DNA of 33,332 nt, taken from Mycoemilia scoparia. Taxonomy: Eukaryota; Kickxellomycota; Kickxellomycetes; Kickxellales; Kickxellaceae. Below the pieces are notes generated by a model. It did no database searches. It saw only the letters and a program-made list of their open reading frames with translations, and was not told where the DNA came from. Both the position numbers and the translations under genes were made by a program. The DNA is taken from positions 1 to 33,332 of the forward strand of contig JANBPU010000175.1 of NCBI GenBank assembly GCA_027575805.1, read 5' to 3'. Positions 32,101 to 33,332 of the stretch are shown in pieces (within the stretch, counting starts at the first letter, position 1; every line of letters starts with the position of its first letter).

Positions 32101-32774
32101 CACCATTTCTTAATGATGCTGGCCGTCGACCTCGCTCTTTTCCTGCTGTCACTGCTGCAGACTCCTTTGATGCTAACTCACAGCTACAAATGCTGTCACA
32201 AATGCCCTCAGGCACAGTCGCACAGGGACTTTACAGCTCAATGGCCAATACTTTGGCCTGTCCGCAACCTAGCTGCACCGCAAGATTTTCAACAAAGCAA
32301 GATCAAGAGCATCATGTGCGCTTTGCACATCCACGTGACCCTAAGCCATTGCTTAGTCTTCCAGCCAGTCCTGAAAACGAAGTACCAGGGTACTCCAATC
32401 GGGTATCTGGATACGGTACTGGTACTGATGCTATAAGTACGCCGAATTGGATATTCGACTTCCAGAATAGCATGTTCCCTGTTGAAGATAGAAGTGGGGG
32501 GAATCAACCCACACTATCCCAATCAGTGATGGACTCTATTGCTTCTAGAATAGCACAGTCGACGCTTTCTCACTCGAACCAGAATATGGCAGATTCGCCA
32601 TCAACTTTGCCCGCCTCTATTGCTACCATAGTAAGCCAGCCGGGGGAAACATCTTCACACCAACATCCGGAACAAGAGCAGGCGCTTTTTCCTCAGCTCA
32701 ACAACAAATCTGCCACAGATACGTCGTTTATTGACTTTTCTAGTCTCTTTTCGTTTGGCGACCATCAAAACTGA
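29127..32774 (+). CDS. R1R2R3 MYB and C2H2 zinc-finger transcription factor (1215 aa, no introns)
   Basis: Large nuclear DNA-binding protein in a single exon; ATG at 29127 gives MTSNASIDMQGISLSQLR. Three MYB repeats lie at about residues 127-275: R1 WTREEDRLLILGVKVYG ... CRKRWFHSLDP, R2 KGPWTAEEDRLLRERV ... CAKRWRESLDP, R3 KWRPEEDQLLLEKYSEFG ... CRNRWRKI, with the regularly spaced tryptophans. Four C2H2-type fingers follow, at about 480-507 (CSAAKDEC ... H-H, wider Cys spacing), 539-566 (CAMPGCERVYKNVNGLEYH), 640-665 (CTNPECSFTC ... H-H) and about 1043-1068 (CPQPSCTARFSTKQDQEHH). Long Ser/Gln/Asn-rich linkers separate them, and the C-terminus FIDFSSLFSFGDHQN is aromatic-acidic, as in activation domains. 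The three tandem repeats resemble Bas1/c-Myb; the fingers are not part of those proteins. Targets cannot be told from sequence. Confidence 0.88.
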   Translation: MTSNASIDMQGISLSQLRATVNNQGPDEDEHYELKETRHPNKSHRKFRDESSTTPGIASNTGTASIGNIDTALIQTPARQAKDAAIRALKDLQLKHLGGADISSYINDAEASIDDTDQNTPFPKVRAAWTREEDRLLILGVKVYGPNTESWPKIATLVPGRTNKSCRKRWFHSLDPTLHKGPWTAEEDRLLRERVAKHPGQWSRVAEGIQGRTDDQCAKRWRESLDPEIDRTKWRPEEDQLLLEKYSEFGTQWQKIATFFKGRPGLHCRNRWRKIQRMIKQQGKTDNIQGNTTQHGGAHKDAQSVVGSNPSQGNQDGQGSRPQSLVAAPHESTLPIDSQASYVDNQIGGVSSEDFYQNDTSTIQSSLNYLNANAGHALSHAQIVTSAPASNQNVMNSMPQYYSMGDQESDYNASYTSAGQQTMLNDGNLQSQTTIPSCGFSGNSVSTPGTNAAKRTSSALFTPTEEQRRRLRQLGLKLYGCSAAKDECFETFSDVVSLNTHIKFCHPTVAQMIPSLGGATGLQTPGGLPKSKDAVIKPYKCAMPGCERVYKNVNGLEYHIFHSKRASSHLNPETYQMALQEMQNQHGKHHIDGSSLGLSTFSQLAPKPESSMSGQSYMVLPGGSDNSHMAGGNRVNPFLRCTNPECSFTCTSGEEYKAHISEAHIRPIKRAVKPSSRTKGGEHAFKGATRTIGGPSSSSMSKNHPVLPNLPTNPGFFIPPDPSFMSAPAILPGKVPNDYSSGGSYFSAVPLQGKTFTNNGQMYQGNPSAASIRNFDLPGSATSIEFFQQNPQEMTSQHLDILASLMSHEEQANGHQNLYLPNNNIYSLPKSNSDIDVSSKELAKGKQSGDNMKQSILGGRANVITSSTASHSSTSLVVDGEGRDVIDMLSLATVPPGQSQSNNTSGGVNAFHQSQIGAHQNTPSKESIQFSGSQIAQSLYPSYFMSSENISGIHKDQQQSTPNTPHTSLGDMTSRINYNALLQRQYAEAPAPPFLNDAGRRPRSFPAVTAADSFDANSQLQMLSQMPSGTVAQGLYSSMANTLACPQPSCTARFSTKQDQEHHVRFAHPRDPKPLLSLPASPENEVPGYSNRVSGYGTGTDAISTPNWIFDFQNSMFPVEDRSGGNQPTLSQSVMDSIASRIAQSTLSHSNQNMADSPSTLPASIATIVSQPGETSSHQHPEQEQALFPQLNNKSATDTSFIDFSSLFSFGDHQN

Positions 32775-33255
32775 AAACATGGCGGTAGTCTATCAAAAGA
32801 CAAAGGCTGCCAATTCACCGGTATTTGCTATTTGAGTTACACCACATCTTCAATGTGCTTTTTAATATCCACATCATCCCTTGAGCTCCTGGCACAAGAT
32901 TCTCCACCACTACCACCACCACCTACTACTACTACATACGCATCGAATTATATAATACCGTATCTTAATAACAACCCACTTCTGTATTCATAATATATAT
33001 TATCTTTTCATTAGTTTGTTTTGTTGCCTTATTTAATCATTCTACCAACCATTAAACATGCAATACAAAAATGCGAGAGAATGCAATTAAACAAAAAATA
33101 AATTTATAATTGCAAGGGTGGAGTCGTGGAGTACGTGCTGCTGGCACTTTAGTAGCAAATGGCTATAGACCATTGCCATTTTGCTCTTTGTGAACTTCCA
33201 ATCACAAAGTTGGTGGTTTATTATCTTTTTACTATCTCTTATCTCTCTATAATCT
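32775..33255. other. 3' flank of the MYB gene; no gene seen
   Basis: AT-rich sequence with a CCA/CTA trinucleotide run (about 32904-32935) and several AATAAA-like signals (for example AAAAAATAAATTTATAA near 33093-33109). A weak inverted pair around 33150-33185 (TAGCAAATGG ... CCATTGCCATTTTGCT) is seen. Nothing coding. Confidence 0.5.
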
Positions 33256-33332
33256 ATCTGGGCAATAGTTTAAAGAGTGCCTTTTGGTGGTCAGTGTCTA
33301 TAGGGGCAATCACAGCCAAATGGGTGTCCAGT
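33256..33332. mobile_element. Family A repeat, copy 7, cut by the window end
   Basis: CTGGGCAATAGTTTAAAGAG followed by the conserved interior (GGTCAGTGTCTATAGGGG, CAATCACAGCCAAATGGGTG). The window ends inside the interior, so the right terminus is outside. Confidence 0.65.

Overview
This is a eukaryotic, very probably fungal, nuclear segment. It is AT-rich, has short spliceosomal introns (79-136 bp in the models below), Ty3/Gypsy elements including a chromodomain type, and Tc1/mariner, MULE and Plavaka-like relics. The gene set includes a Ste7-type MAPKK, TPD3, RPN5, NAR1, a TALE homeobox factor and a MYB factor. Together these suggest an early-diverging lineage (Zoopagomycota or Mucoromycota type; AT-rich Harpellales such as Smittium are one guess). 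The species cannot be fixed from the sequence alone.

Region 1 (1 to about 8.5 kb) is a transposon graveyard with nested insertions. A minus-strand Gypsy pol remnant (RNase H to integrase) is cut by a Tc1/mariner element. The Tc1 transposase is itself split by a 524-bp solo LTR with a 5-bp target duplication. A second copy of this LTR, a Plavaka-like fragment, a foldback element with a head-to-head hairpin, a 192-bp MITE, a chromovirus integrase-chromodomain fragment and a FAR1/MULE transposase relic follow. All coding remnants carry stops, frameshifts or truncations.

Region 2 (8.5 to 17.1 kb) holds three intron-rich minus-strand housekeeping or signalling genes: MAPKK (7 exons, 352 aa), the PP2A scaffold A subunit (8 exons, 612 aa) and proteasome lid subunit RPN5 (5 exons, 467 aa). 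Every exon junction was checked for reading frame. Three introns in MAPKK and PP2A-A need GC-AG splice sites. The spacers between the genes carry small repeats.

Region 3 (17.1 to 26.7 kb) has a plus-strand TALE homeobox gene divergent from RPN5. It is followed by two minus-strand genes: a 1526-aa PH plus Sec7-domain protein whose Sec7 catalytic motifs are altered, and the cytosolic Fe-S assembly factor NAR1 (5 exons, 497 aa) with all eight expected cysteines.

Region 4 (26.7 kb to the end) is a 2.4-kb repeat-bearing upstream region. It leads into one uninterrupted 1215-aa gene that fuses three MYB repeats to four C2H2 zinc fingers.

Three families of short repeats are spread through the gene spacers: family A (about 120 bp, strong terminal inverted repeats, eight copies or fragments), family B (about 141 bp, two copies) and family R2 (about 160 bp, three copies, identity unknown). 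The genes do not form a pathway cluster. The best leads are the altered Sec7 protein, the MYB-zinc-finger fusion, the GC-AG introns, the 20-bp-phased motif ladder in the LTRs and the repeat families.
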